Shown: positions 18,868 to 26,177, counted from the stretch's first letter. The stretch is DNA of 64,000 bases from CAVPJW01 sp963705525 (GCA_963705525.1 CAVPJW010000004.1:1364001-1428000), one strand, 5' to 3'. Translations and numbers: made by a program. The notes: a model not told the origin generated them from the letters alone.

Positions 18868-19686
18868 ATGGTCAAAAGCAAAATGAGAAATGTTTTTGTC
18901 ACTGTCGTCGCGCTGATCGCCACCGTTGCCAACGCGCACGATCTCTTTCTTCGTCCTTCGCAATTCTTCATTCAGCCCGATTCATCGATCACCGTCCCCG
19001 TCCTGAACGGCACCTTCAGCAAGAGCGAGAATGCCATCACTCGCGATCGGCTTGCCGATGTGTCGCTCGTCGGCCCGGATGGCCGGCAGCCGATCGACCT
19101 CTCGGCCTGGACCGAGCGGGATCCATCGAGCAGCGTGACCGTGAAGGTGTCGGAAGCAGGGAGCTACGTGATCGGCGCGGCCGTTCGGCCTCGGATGCTG
19201 TCCATGAAAGGCCCCGACTTCACGACCTATCTGAAGGAGGAAGGCATCGACCACATCGTGCGTGCGCGCGCCGACAAGGGACAGAGCGCGTCGCCCTCGC
19301 ACGAGCGCTACTCGAAGTATGTGAAGACGCTTCTCCAGGTCGGAGAGAAGACGACGGAGAGTTATGGAACGGTGCTGGGCTATGCGGCCGAGATTGTGCC
19401 GCTCGCAAACCCCGGGTCACTGCACGCCGGGGCGACGCTCACCGTCAGATGTCTGGTGGATGGCAAGCCCCTGGCGCGCTACATCGTCGTCGCCGGCGGG
19501 CGAAAGGGCACGTCGGCCATTCGCCTTCCGCAGCAGCGGCAGGTGACGGACGACAAGGGCGAGGCCACCTTCACGCTCACCACGGCCGGCGCGTGGTACG
19601 TGAAATTTGTTCACATGGTCGAGATGAATGAGCCTGACGTGCAGTACGAATCGAAGTGGGCCACGCTCACTTTCGGCGTGCGTTAG
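18868..19686 (+). CDS. Exported DUF4198-family protein
   Basis: 272-residue periplasmic or surface protein. A signal peptide ends at VANA, giving a mature N-terminus HDLFLRPSQFF, typical of DUF4198 proteins, which are found with metal (often nickel or cobalt) uptake genes. The domain runs to the end (VYVKFVHMVEMNEPDVQYESKWATL). A second ATG five codons in is an alternative start. Its 3' end overlaps the convergent VOC gene by 20 bp. Pairing with the upstream ferric-reductase-like gene suggests a shared metal function, but this is inferred. Confidence 0.78.
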   Translation: MVKSKMRNVFVTVVALIATVANAHDLFLRPSQFFIQPDSSITVPVLNGTFSKSENAITRDRLADVSLVGPDGRQPIDLSAWTERDPSSSVTVKVSEAGSYVIGAAVRPRMLSMKGPDFTTYLKEEGIDHIVRARADKGQSASPSHERYSKYVKTLLQVGEKTTESYGTVLGYAAEIVPLANPGSLHAGATLTVRCLVDGKPLARYIVVAGGRKGTSAIRLPQQRQVTDDKGEATFTLTTAGAWYVKFVHMVEMNEPDVQYESKWATLTFGVR

Positions 19687-20107
19687 CCGGCGTCTTCTTC
19701 AGCCGCTCGGCCCCTGCCCAGTACAAGCTCACCTCGTGTCCGTCCGGATCGTCCAAGTAGGCGTGCGTCCATCCCCACGGCATTTTCTTCGGCATCTCGC
19801 GGAAACTGACGCCGCGCGCCGCCAGCTTCCGGCAGAAAGTTTCGAGATTCTTCACCTCGAAGTACAGCCGCACACCGTCTGACGATGCGGTGCGTCCGGG
19901 CTCGAGCGCATGGAGCGCGATGGTGGTTGACCCGGTCGGCGACTTGAGCCGCGCGTAGTACGGCCCCTCGGTGGCCAGGACGGGGAATCCGAGTCCGTCG
20001 GCATAGAACGCCAACGCCCGGCGAACGTCAGCCGTGTAGATCATCGCGTGGTTGAATGAAGGTCCCGGAGTTTGTCGCGCTCGCGTCGCGACACGCTTTT
20101 TGGCCAT
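19667..20107 (-). CDS. VOC (glyoxalase/bleomycin-resistance fold) protein
   Basis: 146-residue protein with one vicinal-oxygen-chelate repeat pair: NHAMIYTADVRRALAFYADGLGF at the N-terminal half and HAYLDDPDGHEVSLYWAG near the end. Metal ligands are plausibly His20 and the Glu of GHEVSLY. The N-terminus is basic and the C-terminus Lys/Arg-rich. Substrate is unknown. It stands convergent with the DUF4198 gene and divergent from the tRNA gene. Confidence 0.85.
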   Translation of the reverse strand: MAKKRVATRARQTPGPSFNHAMIYTADVRRALAFYADGLGFPVLATEGPYYARLKSPTGSTTIALHALEPGRTASSDGVRLYFEVKNLETFCRKLAARGVSFREMPKKMPWGWTHAYLDDPDGHEVSLYWAGAERLKKTPANARRK

Positions 20108-20183
20108 GGGTGTCTGCTCCTCTGGCGCGTGAGGCTGCCAGTCTAGCCCAAGTCTTCTGGTAAACTATGGGTTCCTCCCACTC

Positions 20184-20270
20184 GCGGAAGTGGCGGAACT
20201 GGCAGACGCACCAGCTTGAGGGGCTGGCGGTAGAAATACCGTAGGGGTTCGAATCCCCTCTTCCGCACCA
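20184..20270 (+). tRNA. tRNA-Leu (anticodon GAG)
   Basis: Acceptor arms GCGGAAG (20184-20190) and CTTCCGC (20260-20266) pair perfectly; discriminator A and an encoded CCA end the gene. The anticodon stem CCAGC/GCTGG encloses loop TTGAGGG, giving GAG for CUC codons. A long variable arm (CGGTA...TACCG) is typical of class II tRNA-Leu, and the T-loop is GGTTCGAATCC. TAAACT about 20 bases upstream may be its -10 box. Confidence 0.97.
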
Positions 20271-20397
20271 CCTTCAAACAAGTAGTTACACCGAAACTTG
20301 TTGGCTCAACCGAGGCGCCCGAGCCGATTAGTTCAAGAGGTCAGCCGGACTATACTCCACACGCGTCCGCTCGACGCGATAGAGAGGGAGTAGCGAC

Positions 20398-21780
20398 GTG
20401 GAGAGCACAGAACTCACCTCGAAAGCCCTTCGACAGGCGGCGCTCCGAAGCGACCGGATTCGCATCATCGCCATCCTGATCGTCCTGTGCCTCCTGTTCG
20501 TGTTCACCGTCGCCCGAAGGGTCGTACTCGAGGGCATCGACAGCGCGCGGGGTCTCGCGATCTTTGCATCCTTCTTTGGCGCGATGATCGCGTATGAAGT
20601 GGTAACCCTCCGGCGCGTGACCCGTGCCTTGCGAGAGGGAACGGAACCGGGCCCTGCCCGTTGGATCAGCAACGTCGTCGTCGAGGCGCTCTTTCCGACC
20701 ATCGGCCTCGGCATGCTCATCGAAATGGGCATTACCCGCCCGTACGCCGCCCTGGTGGCGCCAGTCGTCCTGACCTATTTCCTCTTCATTTCGCTATCGA
20801 CGCTGCGGTTGAGTCCTATCCTGGCACGCCTCTCGGGTCTGTGCTCGGCCGGCGGTTATTCGGCTGTCGCGTTCTACGTGTTCGGCCACTATCCAACGCC
20901 GGACCTGGGGACGAGCACGTATCCGCTCGGGTTCTACGTCGGCAACATCGTCGTCATCCTGGTGGCAGGATTCGTCGCCGGCGAGGTGGCACGTCAGATA
21001 CGAGGTCACGTCAGCGCCGCGTTGCGCGAAGCGCGCGAGGTGGAACAGATACGGAGCGAGCTCGAAACCGCGCGCATCATCCAGCAAGGGCTGCTGCCGA
21101 GGGAGCCACCGGGGCTCGCCGGCTACGACGTCGCGGGCTGGAATCAGCCGGCGGACCAGACCGGCGGCGATTACTTCGGGTGGCAGCACCTTCCCGACGG
21201 ACGCATGGCGTTCACGCTCGCGGACGTCACCGGACATGGCATCGGCTCGGCCCTCGTCGCGGCGACGTGTCATGCCTACACACGGGCTGGCATGGCCGAG
21301 CAGTCAGATCTGGGCGCAATCCTCGGCCACGTGAATCGACTCCTCTGTGACGATTTGCCGCCCGGGAAGCTGGTGACGTTCGTGGCGGCCGCTCTGGAGC
21401 CGACGGAGGGCCAGCTCGAGCTCCTCTCAGCTGGTCATGGTCCACTGCTGCTCTACACGGCGGCGGACGATCGCGTTCAAGCCTTCGAGGCGCATGGCAT
21501 CCCGTTCGGCATCGTCCCCACAATGCCCTACGGGCCGGCACAGAAGGTCCGTCTGGCCGCAGGCGATCTGCTGGTGCTCCTCACCGACGGATTCTTTGAG
21601 TGGGAAAATGCAGACGAGCAGGATTTCGGCATCCCACGGCTGCAAGAGGCCATCCGGGCTACGCGCAACTTGCCAGCCTCACAGATCATCTCCAGCCTTC
21701 ACGAGGCCGTCGTCCGCTTTGCCGGCGGAACGAGGCAACTGGACGACCTCACGGCGGTGGTCGTGAAGCGCCTCGCGTGA
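20398..21780 (+). CDS. RsbU/SpoIIE-type PP2C phosphatase with membrane domain
   Basis: 460-residue membrane-bound Ser/Thr phosphatase. Six or so hydrophobic helices span about 20-200, followed by a helical linker (REVEQIRSELETARIIQQGLLPREPP) and a SpoIIE domain (about 235-458). Metal ligands appear in QTGGDYFGW, LADVTGHGIGSAL, LLTDGFFEW and QLDDLTAVVVK. Such proteins dephosphorylate anti-anti-sigma factors in partner-switching pathways; no anti-sigma partner is next to it. The start is GTG with GAGGGAG upstream. It is the last host-like gene before the cassette array. Confidence 0.9.
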   Translation: MESTELTSKALRQAALRSDRIRIIAILIVLCLLFVFTVARRVVLEGIDSARGLAIFASFFGAMIAYEVVTLRRVTRALREGTEPGPARWISNVVVEALFPTIGLGMLIEMGITRPYAALVAPVVLTYFLFISLSTLRLSPILARLSGLCSAGGYSAVAFYVFGHYPTPDLGTSTYPLGFYVGNIVVILVAGFVAGEVARQIRGHVSAALREAREVEQIRSELETARIIQQGLLPREPPGLAGYDVAGWNQPADQTGGDYFGWQHLPDGRMAFTLADVTGHGIGSALVAATCHAYTRAGMAEQSDLGAILGHVNRLLCDDLPPGKLVTFVAAALEPTEGQLELLSAGHGPLLLYTAADDRVQAFEAHGIPFGIVPTMPYGPAQKVRLAAGDLLVLLTDGFFEWENADEQDFGIPRLQEAIRATRNLPASQIISSLHEAVVRFAGGTRQLDDLTAVVVKRLA

Positions 21781-22056
21781 GGCGCCCCGTCGAATATCAG
21801 TTGCCCTCTCACCAGTCCGTTACACGTGGCGCCCGTTCTCCGCTTCATCAGCCGAGGACCACGGTGGCGTCCACACCTCCCGCGCTCGAACACGAGCATG
21901 ATGACACGGGCACAGCGGGATGTGTCGCGCAACCGGCTGATTCCCGGACAAGTGCCGATGGCCATTGGCCTTCCAGACAAATTGAACCAGCCCCTCTGGC
22001 GCGCTACACTCCAGCCATTGTTCGCGTATTGAACTAGCGACTTGAGCGGACTACTC

Positions 22057-22063
22057 GTTAGGC
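22057..22063 (+). other. Left-end core recombination site (attI-like or degenerate attC)
   Basis: GTTAGGC matches the integron core consensus GTTRRRY and lies 22 bases before the first cassette gene. The 270 bp upstream (21781-22056) contain no gene and no left arm that pairs convincingly with the bases before this core, as an attC would require. A simple attI-like site or an eroded attC are the two readings. Confidence 0.5.
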
Positions 22064-22085
22064 GGTGACTCAAAAGGTCAAAGCG

Positions 22086-22817
22086 ATGAGTGCTGGGTTC
22101 TTCAACGTCTACGATGATTGCGCACGGGCAGCCGCGTATGCCCGGCTAGAGTTCCCTGGGACGTACTACTTGGCCTTTCGGGATCTGCCCGCGATTCTCG
22201 CCGAGCACATCCAAGGGCGCCAGGCGGTGGACTTCGGCTGTGGAACGGGGCGTTCGACACGGTTCCTGCGCAAGCTGGGCTTCGACGTCGTGGGCGTCGA
22301 CATTTCAGACGAGATGCTCGCTCAGGCGCGGGTGCGCGATCCCCAAGGGGACTATCGTCTGGTGCCGGACGGCGACGTCGGCGGCCTGTCGGCCCACCGC
22401 TATGATCTCGTCTTCTCTGCGTTCACCTTCGACAATGTTCCGACGATGGAGAAGAAGGTGGCGCTCTTTCGGTCTTTGAGACTGCTGCTGAAGGGCCTCG
22501 GGCGCATCGTCAACCTCGTATCGACCCCGGACATCTACGTCAACGAATGGGCCTCCTTCTCGACCAGAGCCTATCCGGAGAATCGAAACGCTCGTAGCGG
22601 TGACAAGGTCCGCATCGTGATGCTCGACGTCGAGGACAGGCGCCCCGTCGAGGACATCTTGTGGACTGATGAAGACTACCACGCGGTGTACAAGCAGGCG
22701 GGGTTGACGCCGCTGCAGACCTACCGACCCCTGGCGAAGCAGACGGAAGCCTTCCCTTGGGTGAGTGAAACAACGATCGCCCCTTGGGTGATCTACGTTC
22801 TGGGAACGGCAGAATAG
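22086..22817 (+). CDS. Class I SAM-dependent methyltransferase (cassette gene)
   Basis: 243-residue cytoplasmic enzyme. Motif I VDFGCGTGRSTRFLRKLGFDVVGVD binds S-adenosylmethionine, and post motifs FSAFTFDNVP and GLGRIVNLVSTPD follow in order; it is a Methyltransf_11/25-type fold. The substrate is unknown. The ATG at 22086 follows AAAAGG; a GTG at 22065 is an alternative. It is the first gene of the attC array, is in the usual cassette orientation, and ends 30 bp before its attC. Confidence 0.88.
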   Translation: MSAGFFNVYDDCARAAAYARLEFPGTYYLAFRDLPAILAEHIQGRQAVDFGCGTGRSTRFLRKLGFDVVGVDISDEMLAQARVRDPQGDYRLVPDGDVGGLSAHRYDLVFSAFTFDNVPTMEKKVALFRSLRLLLKGLGRIVNLVSTPDIYVNEWASFSTRAYPENRNARSGDKVRIVMLDVEDRRPVEDILWTDEDYHAVYKQAGLTPLQTYRPLAKQTEAFPWVSETTIAPWVIYVLGTAE

Positions 22818-22847
22818 GCCAAGCGCGGCAGTGTCCCTAGCGTCAGC

Positions 22848-22993
22848 GCCTAACACGCGCTTGAAGCTGACGAGCGCGACCAAGCAAGGAACCATTTTGT
22901 TTACCCGCCCGCAGTAGTCATACGGCGCGGACTCCTGGGCGCCCTTGCGCCCATGGGCCTGGTGCTCGCAGCTTAAGCGCAACTCCGTTAGAC
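22848..22993 (+). other. attC site 1 (146 bp)
   Basis: Inverse core GCCTAAC at 22848-22854 and core GTTAGAC at 22987-22993. The left arm GCGCTT(G)AAGCTG(A)CGAGC pairs with the right arm GCTCGCAGCTTAAGCGC, leaving only the bracketed G and A unpaired, which is the extrahelical-base arrangement that sets attC strand choice. The long central part (about 80 bp) holds no gene. Confidence 0.9.
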
Positions 22994-23001
22994 AGCCAGG
23001 C

Positions 23002-23415
23002 TCAATTCGAGGGAACAGAGCCGGGCCGGTATGCAATCCCGGGGAATACTTTAAGAACGTTCCGGTCAAATGTGACGAGAGGTAGGTCGCGCTCGACGGC
23101 CAGTTCCACGAACAGCGTGTCGTAGACGGCGGCACCGGAATTCAGCGCTCGCGTCAACGCCGGTTGCCACAGGGGTCGATTTGAGACCGACTGGATTCCG
23201 AGGCGCGCGGCCAAATCGAGTTTCTGGTGGCCTTCCTCGGTCGGCAGAACGCCCGTCCGAACAGCCATCCACACGGCCTTGGCCAGTTCGGCTTCCCAAT
23301 GGACTGGAGCAAATGCCGCGTCGACGGTCCGCCAGAACTGGCGGACTTCCTCAAGAAACGGCTCCGTACCGAGAAGGTAGTAGGCCACGACATTGGTATC
23401 GACGACCGCGTTCAC
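23002..23415 (-). CDS. PIN-domain toxin, FitB/VapC type (cassette gene, reversed)
   Basis: 137-residue PIN-fold ribonuclease toxin. The acidic active-site residues are placed as in the family: Asp6 in VVDTN, Glu43 in WEAELAK, Asp99 in VYDTLFVELA and Asp117 in TFDRN. The GTG start overlaps the antitoxin stop by GTGA, so the two are coupled. The gene runs opposite to its cassette and ends 9 bp from attC site 1, as is common for toxin-antitoxin cassettes that carry their own promoter. Confidence 0.9.
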   Translation of the reverse strand: MNAVVDTNVVAYYLLGTEPFLEEVRQFWRTVDAAFAPVHWEAELAKAVWMAVRTGVLPTEEGHQKLDLAARLGIQSVSNRPLWQPALTRALNSGAAVYDTLFVELAVERDLPLVTFDRNVLKVFPGIAYRPGSVPSN

Positions 23416-23639
23416 TCGCGCCCCACGCCGATCCACGCTTCCACTTCACTGGGCTTTGGCCGGCGCACCTGGCGCTTCCACGACTGCTCGATCTCATCGA
23501 GGAGGGCGAATCGGTCACCGACGTGCTGTTCGAGGACGGCCCGCACCTCTTGCTCCATCGAGTGTCGGTTTCGGCGGGCCAGGGTCTTGAGCGCCTTCAC
23601 AACTTTGGTAGAGACGTTTCGGACGGTCAGGGTTGCCAT
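23412..23639 (-). CDS. FitA-like ribbon-helix-helix antitoxin (cassette gene, reversed)
   Basis: 75-residue antitoxin. Residues 1-40 (MATLTVRNVSTKVVKALK...HSMEQEVRAVLE) form the ribbon-helix-helix DNA-binding domain of the FitA type, and the C-terminal half (LLDEIEQSWKRQVRR) should wrap the toxin. It probably represses its own operon at the two TGCTAGCA sites 10 bp upstream. AGAGG precedes the ATG. The pair is a self-contained module inserted backwards in the array. Confidence 0.9.
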   Translation of the reverse strand: MATLTVRNVSTKVVKALKTLARRNRHSMEQEVRAVLEQHVGDRFALLDEIEQSWKRQVRRPKPSEVEAWIGVGRE

Positions 23640-23649
23640 GGGGACCTCT

Positions 23650-23668
23650 TGCTAGCATAATGCTAGCA
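23650..23668 (-). promoter_or_regulatory. Probable operator of the fitAB pair
   Basis: Two copies of the self-complementary octamer TGCTAGCA separated by TAA lie 10 bp upstream of the antitoxin ATG. FitAB of Neisseria is known to bind an inverted repeat with half site TGCTATCA, which differs by one base. The position and symmetry suit autorepression; the binding itself is inferred. Confidence 0.65.
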
Positions 23669-23680
23669 TTGGCACGGGCT

Positions 23681-23777
23681 GTCGAACAAGCGCGGCACCC
23701 GACGAGCCGCGCCTGATGCTTGGGGGCGATCGTGGCGCCACCCCGCGCGGCTCGCGGGTGAGCGCCGACCGTTAGAC
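23681..23777 (+). other. attC site 2 (97 bp)
   Basis: Inverse core GTCGAAC at 23681-23687 and core GTTAGAC at 23771-23777. The left arm GCGC(GG)CACCCG(A)CGAGC continues into CGCGC and pairs with the right arm GCGCGGCTCGCGGGTGAGCGC. The same unpaired positions recur as in site 1. It closes the toxin-antitoxin cassette. Confidence 0.9.
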
Positions 23778-23896
23778 GGACATGAGAATACGCAACCAGC
23801 TCTCGAGTGGTTCTTTGACGAGTCGAGGCCTTCACTTCACGCTTCAACCAGACGAGTCGCGAGAGGCGGCTCCATCAACATGAGAGGAAGACGACA

Positions 23897-24184
23897 ATGA
23901 AATACGGAATAGTGCATCACTTTCCCGGTGGCACGAAGGCGCAGTACGACGCGGTACTCATGGCTGTGCATGTCACAAAGGACAGCTTGCCGGAAGGGCA
24001 GCTTTTCCACGCGGCAGGCCAGTCGGCGGGTGGTTGGACAGTCATGGCGGTCCACGACTCCAAGGAGAGTTGGGAACGGTTCCGCGACACTATATTGATG
24101 CCCAGGATGAAACAGGGCATCAGTGGCGGATTCATTACTCCTCCACAGGAAACAACCTTTGAAGTTCACAACCTGATGCCGTAA
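23897..24184 (+). CDS. Small conserved cassette protein, ferredoxin-like-fold type
   Basis: 95-residue protein starting MKYGIVHHFPGGTKAQYDAV with the block GWTVMAVHDSKESWERFRD. The pattern suggests a dimeric alpha/beta-barrel (antibiotic biosynthesis monooxygenase-like) fold, and similar short proteins occur across bacteria without a defined function. GAGGAAG lies at good distance from the ATG. It is 120 bp into cassette 3; 116 bp downstream begins a serine hydrolase gene with no attC site between them. Confidence 0.75.
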   Translation: MKYGIVHHFPGGTKAQYDAVLMAVHVTKDSLPEGQLFHAAGQSAGGWTVMAVHDSKESWERFRDTILMPRMKQGISGGFITPPQETTFEVHNLMP

Positions 24185-24300
24185 GAACCAGCGCTGCGAC
24201 CCAGCCTGCGACAGTTCCCACGGTGGACTGCGGGGGCATCTCGGGTTCACCCGTCACCGGAAGGGCAGGTGGGTCGTGTGTGTCGTGAACAGGAGTCGTC

Positions 24301-25515
24301 ATGCGCACAAGGAACCCCGGTTGGATGCTTCTTGCGGCTTTCGCCCTGGCTCAGTCCCCGAGCGCCCAGGTTCAATGGCCGACGAAGAGTTGGCCCGCAA
24401 CGACCCCGAGTGCCGTTGGACTCGATCCGAAGGCGCTTGCCAAGCTGGATGCTGACATTATTGCGGGCACCTACGGCTACATTGACAGCATGCTGGTCAT
24501 CCGTCACGGGAAGGTCGCGTACGACCGTTCCTACAAGCATGCGTACGACCAGATCTACAAAGAAGAAGCGCGAACACCTGGACCGTTGAATGCTCACGAC
24601 CCAACGGGCCCGTACAACTATTTCAATCCATGGTGGCACCCGTTCTATCAGCGCAGCGATCTGCACACGATGCAGTCGGTGACGAAGACCGTCACTTCCG
24701 TGGTGATCGGCACCGCAGTAGCCCTAAACGAGTTTCCCTCGCTTGACACGCCAGTCTTGACATTCTTCGACACCGCTAAGGTCACCAACCTCGACGACCG
24801 CAAGCGGCGGATGACGATTCGACATCTCTTGACGATGACCGCCGGGCTGGACTGGGACGAAGATCTCCCGTACGCCGATCCGAAGAACGCGTCGAGCCTG
24901 ATGGAAGCCAGCTTCGACTGGGTGCAATTCACCATCGATCGACCGATGGCGCAGGAACCCGGTGCCGTGTTCAAGTACAACAGCGGTGCGACCCAGTTGT
25001 TGTCGCACATCTTCAGCCGGGCGACCGGCAAGGACATCGAAGAGTACGCTCAGCAGCATCTCTTCGCCCCACTGGGTATCGAGCGATTCTACTGGAAGCG
25101 CTCGCCGTCGGGCTTGGCCGATACGGAGGGTGGCCTGTATCTGCGGCCGCGAGACGTGGCAAAGATTGGCTATCTGTTTCTGAGGGACGGCGCGTGGGAC
25201 GGCAAGGTGGTCGTGCGGCCCGAATGGGTGAAGGCGTCGATCACCCCGAGCGTCACGGTGTCCGACATGCCAAACGCTTCGTCGGGCGCCGAAGGCGGCG
25301 CGATCAAGTACGGATTCAAGTGGTGGCTGTACTCCTACGGCCGAGACGCGACTCAGGTGGCCTGGGGTGGGTCTGGCTTCGGTGGACAGCGACCGATTGT
25401 CCTGCCTGAGAAGGATCTGATCATCGTGTTCACGGGATGGAACATTTTGCCGGACAGGCCGAGTCTGGCGCCCCGAACGGCGATCGAGCGTATTCTTCAA
25501 GCCGTGACCGACTGA
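24301..25515 (+). CDS. Exported serine hydrolase, class C beta-lactamase fold (cassette gene)
   Basis: 404-residue secreted hydrolase. A signal peptide (about 1-22, ending SPSAQ) precedes a beta-lactamase/transpeptidase-like domain with nucleophile Ser in MQSVTKTVTS (SxxK), a Tyr in KYNSGATQ (YxN-like) and a third box near WGGSGFGGQ in place of KTG. The lack of KTG and the architecture fit esterase/peptidase-type family members rather than a resistance beta-lactamase. An exported enzyme of this size is large cargo for a cassette. It ends 34 bp before attC site 3. Confidence 0.88.
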   Translation: MRTRNPGWMLLAAFALAQSPSAQVQWPTKSWPATTPSAVGLDPKALAKLDADIIAGTYGYIDSMLVIRHGKVAYDRSYKHAYDQIYKEEARTPGPLNAHDPTGPYNYFNPWWHPFYQRSDLHTMQSVTKTVTSVVIGTAVALNEFPSLDTPVLTFFDTAKVTNLDDRKRRMTIRHLLTMTAGLDWDEDLPYADPKNASSLMEASFDWVQFTIDRPMAQEPGAVFKYNSGATQLLSHIFSRATGKDIEEYAQQHLFAPLGIERFYWKRSPSGLADTEGGLYLRPRDVAKIGYLFLRDGAWDGKVVVRPEWVKASITPSVTVSDMPNASSGAEGGAIKYGFKWWLYSYGRDATQVAWGGSGFGGQRPIVLPEKDLIIVFTGWNILPDRPSLAPRTAIERILQAVTD

Positions 25516-25549
25516 GGGGTTCTTCAAGCGGAATGAGAACGCCGGACGC

Positions 25550-25622
25550 GCCTAACACGGCATGCAGCCGCCGGCGCCGGTGGTATTGTGGGCGCGCCGC
25601 GGCTGATGCCTGGCCGTTCGCG
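25550..25622 (+). other. attC site 3 (73 bp)
   Basis: Inverse core GCCTAAC at 25550-25556 and a degenerate core GTTCGCG at 25616-25622. The left arm GGCAT(G)CAGCCG(C)CGGCG pairs with right arm CGCCGCGGCTGATGCC, leaving the bracketed bases unpaired. The core keeps the essential GTT but departs from GTTRRRY, so activity may be reduced. Confidence 0.8.
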
Positions 25623-25666
25623 GCGGACTCGACAGGCCCCTTGATAGCAATCGGTGGGTGGGATCG

Positions 25667-26125
25667 ATGAGGAGACGACTGAACCATGAGCCGCCTGCCG
25701 TGACAGCGAAGCTCGGATGGCGGTACCACCACATCGGGATTCCACACACGCAGCCTCGTGCTCGGGAGCATCATGTGGCCCACCTCGCGGTTCACGTCGC
25801 CGGCTTTGAGACCAGTCCCTACGGGATCGAGTGGATCCGGTTCGAGCCGCGTTGCCGCGTGCCCGCGATCGTGAGAACCGTTCCGCACATCGCCTTTGCC
25901 GTCGACGATTTGGACGAAGCTCTCAAAGGTCGGGAGATTTTGATCGCACCGAGCGAACCGTCAGTTGGGGTTCGTGTTGCGTTCATACTTGACGATGGAG
26001 CACCCGTTGAGCTCCTGCAGTTCCACACGGCCAAGGCGGTCCGTTCAAAGACAAGGCCCGCTGCCGAACAACGCGCTGCACCTGACGACAGCGCGCACGC
26101 AAAAGGGAGGCGCCGTCGCAGGTGA
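25667..26125 (+). CDS. VOC-family protein (cassette gene)
   Basis: About 152-residue VOC-fold protein. The conserved part runs from LGWRYHHIGIP through GFETSPYGIEWIRFEP, VPHIAFAVDDLDEAL and VRVAFILDDGAPVELLQF, the last Glu being the likely metal ligand. The C-terminal 20 residues are encoded by the attC sequence itself and are basic and unrelated to the fold. Alternative starts are GTG at 25658 and GTG at 25700; the latter would give the usual family N-terminus. Substrate unknown. Confidence 0.75.
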   Translation: MRRRLNHEPPAVTAKLGWRYHHIGIPHTQPRAREHHVAHLAVHVAGFETSPYGIEWIRFEPRCRVPAIVRTVPHIAFAVDDLDEALKGREILIAPSEPSVGVRVAFILDDGAPVELLQFHTAKAVRSKTRPAAEQRAAPDDSAHAKGRRRRR

Positions 26126-26140
26126 GCGCGAACGTTACGG
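26063..26140 (+). other. attC site 4 (78 bp)
   Basis: Inverse core GCCGAAC at 26063-26069 and core GTTACGG at 26134-26140. The left arm GCGCT(G)CACCTG(A)CGAC pairs with GTCGCAGGTGAGCGC on the right, with the same two unpaired bases as sites 1 and 2. It overlaps the 3' end of the VOC gene and is the last site seen; a sulfatase gene on the other strand follows 38 bp later. Confidence 0.85.
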
Positions 26141-26177
26141 ACCAAGGAAACGAAGACGTGCGGGTCATGGCAGCCCG

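Larger units (their letters stand above)
22057..26140 (+). mobile_element. Integron cassette array without integrase (CALIN-like)
   Basis: Four attC sites in the same orientation (22848, 23681, 25550, 26063) delimit four cassettes: about 22058-22987, 22988-23771, 23772-25616 and 25617-26134. Each site has an inverse core ending AAC, a core beginning GTT, and inverted arms with the same two unpaired bases. The left edge is a core site GTTAGGC at 22057-22063 with no convincing left arm. No tyrosine-recombinase gene is present in the window, so this is either a cluster of attC sites lacking integrase or a part separated from it. Cargo is a methyltransferase, a reversed toxin-antitoxin pair, a small protein plus serine hydrolase, and a VOC protein. 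Confidence 0.85.

Noticed and set aside
20184..20270. tRNA-Leu as integration site of an island covering the cassette array
   Set aside because: No second copy of the tRNA 3' end was found downstream and no phage-type integrase gene lies in the window.
21826..22032. 68-codon plus-strand frame before the cassette array
   Set aside because: No ribosome binding site or recognisable sequence; it crosses the presumed array boundary region.
23181..23660. Plus-strand frames across the toxin-antitoxin cassette
   Set aside because: They lie opposite two clearly recognised genes and show no family features.
24301..25515. Antibiotic-resistance beta-lactamase in an integron cassette
   Set aside because: SxxK and a Tyr motif are present but the KTG box is missing and the size and sequence fit esterase/peptidase-type serine hydrolases.
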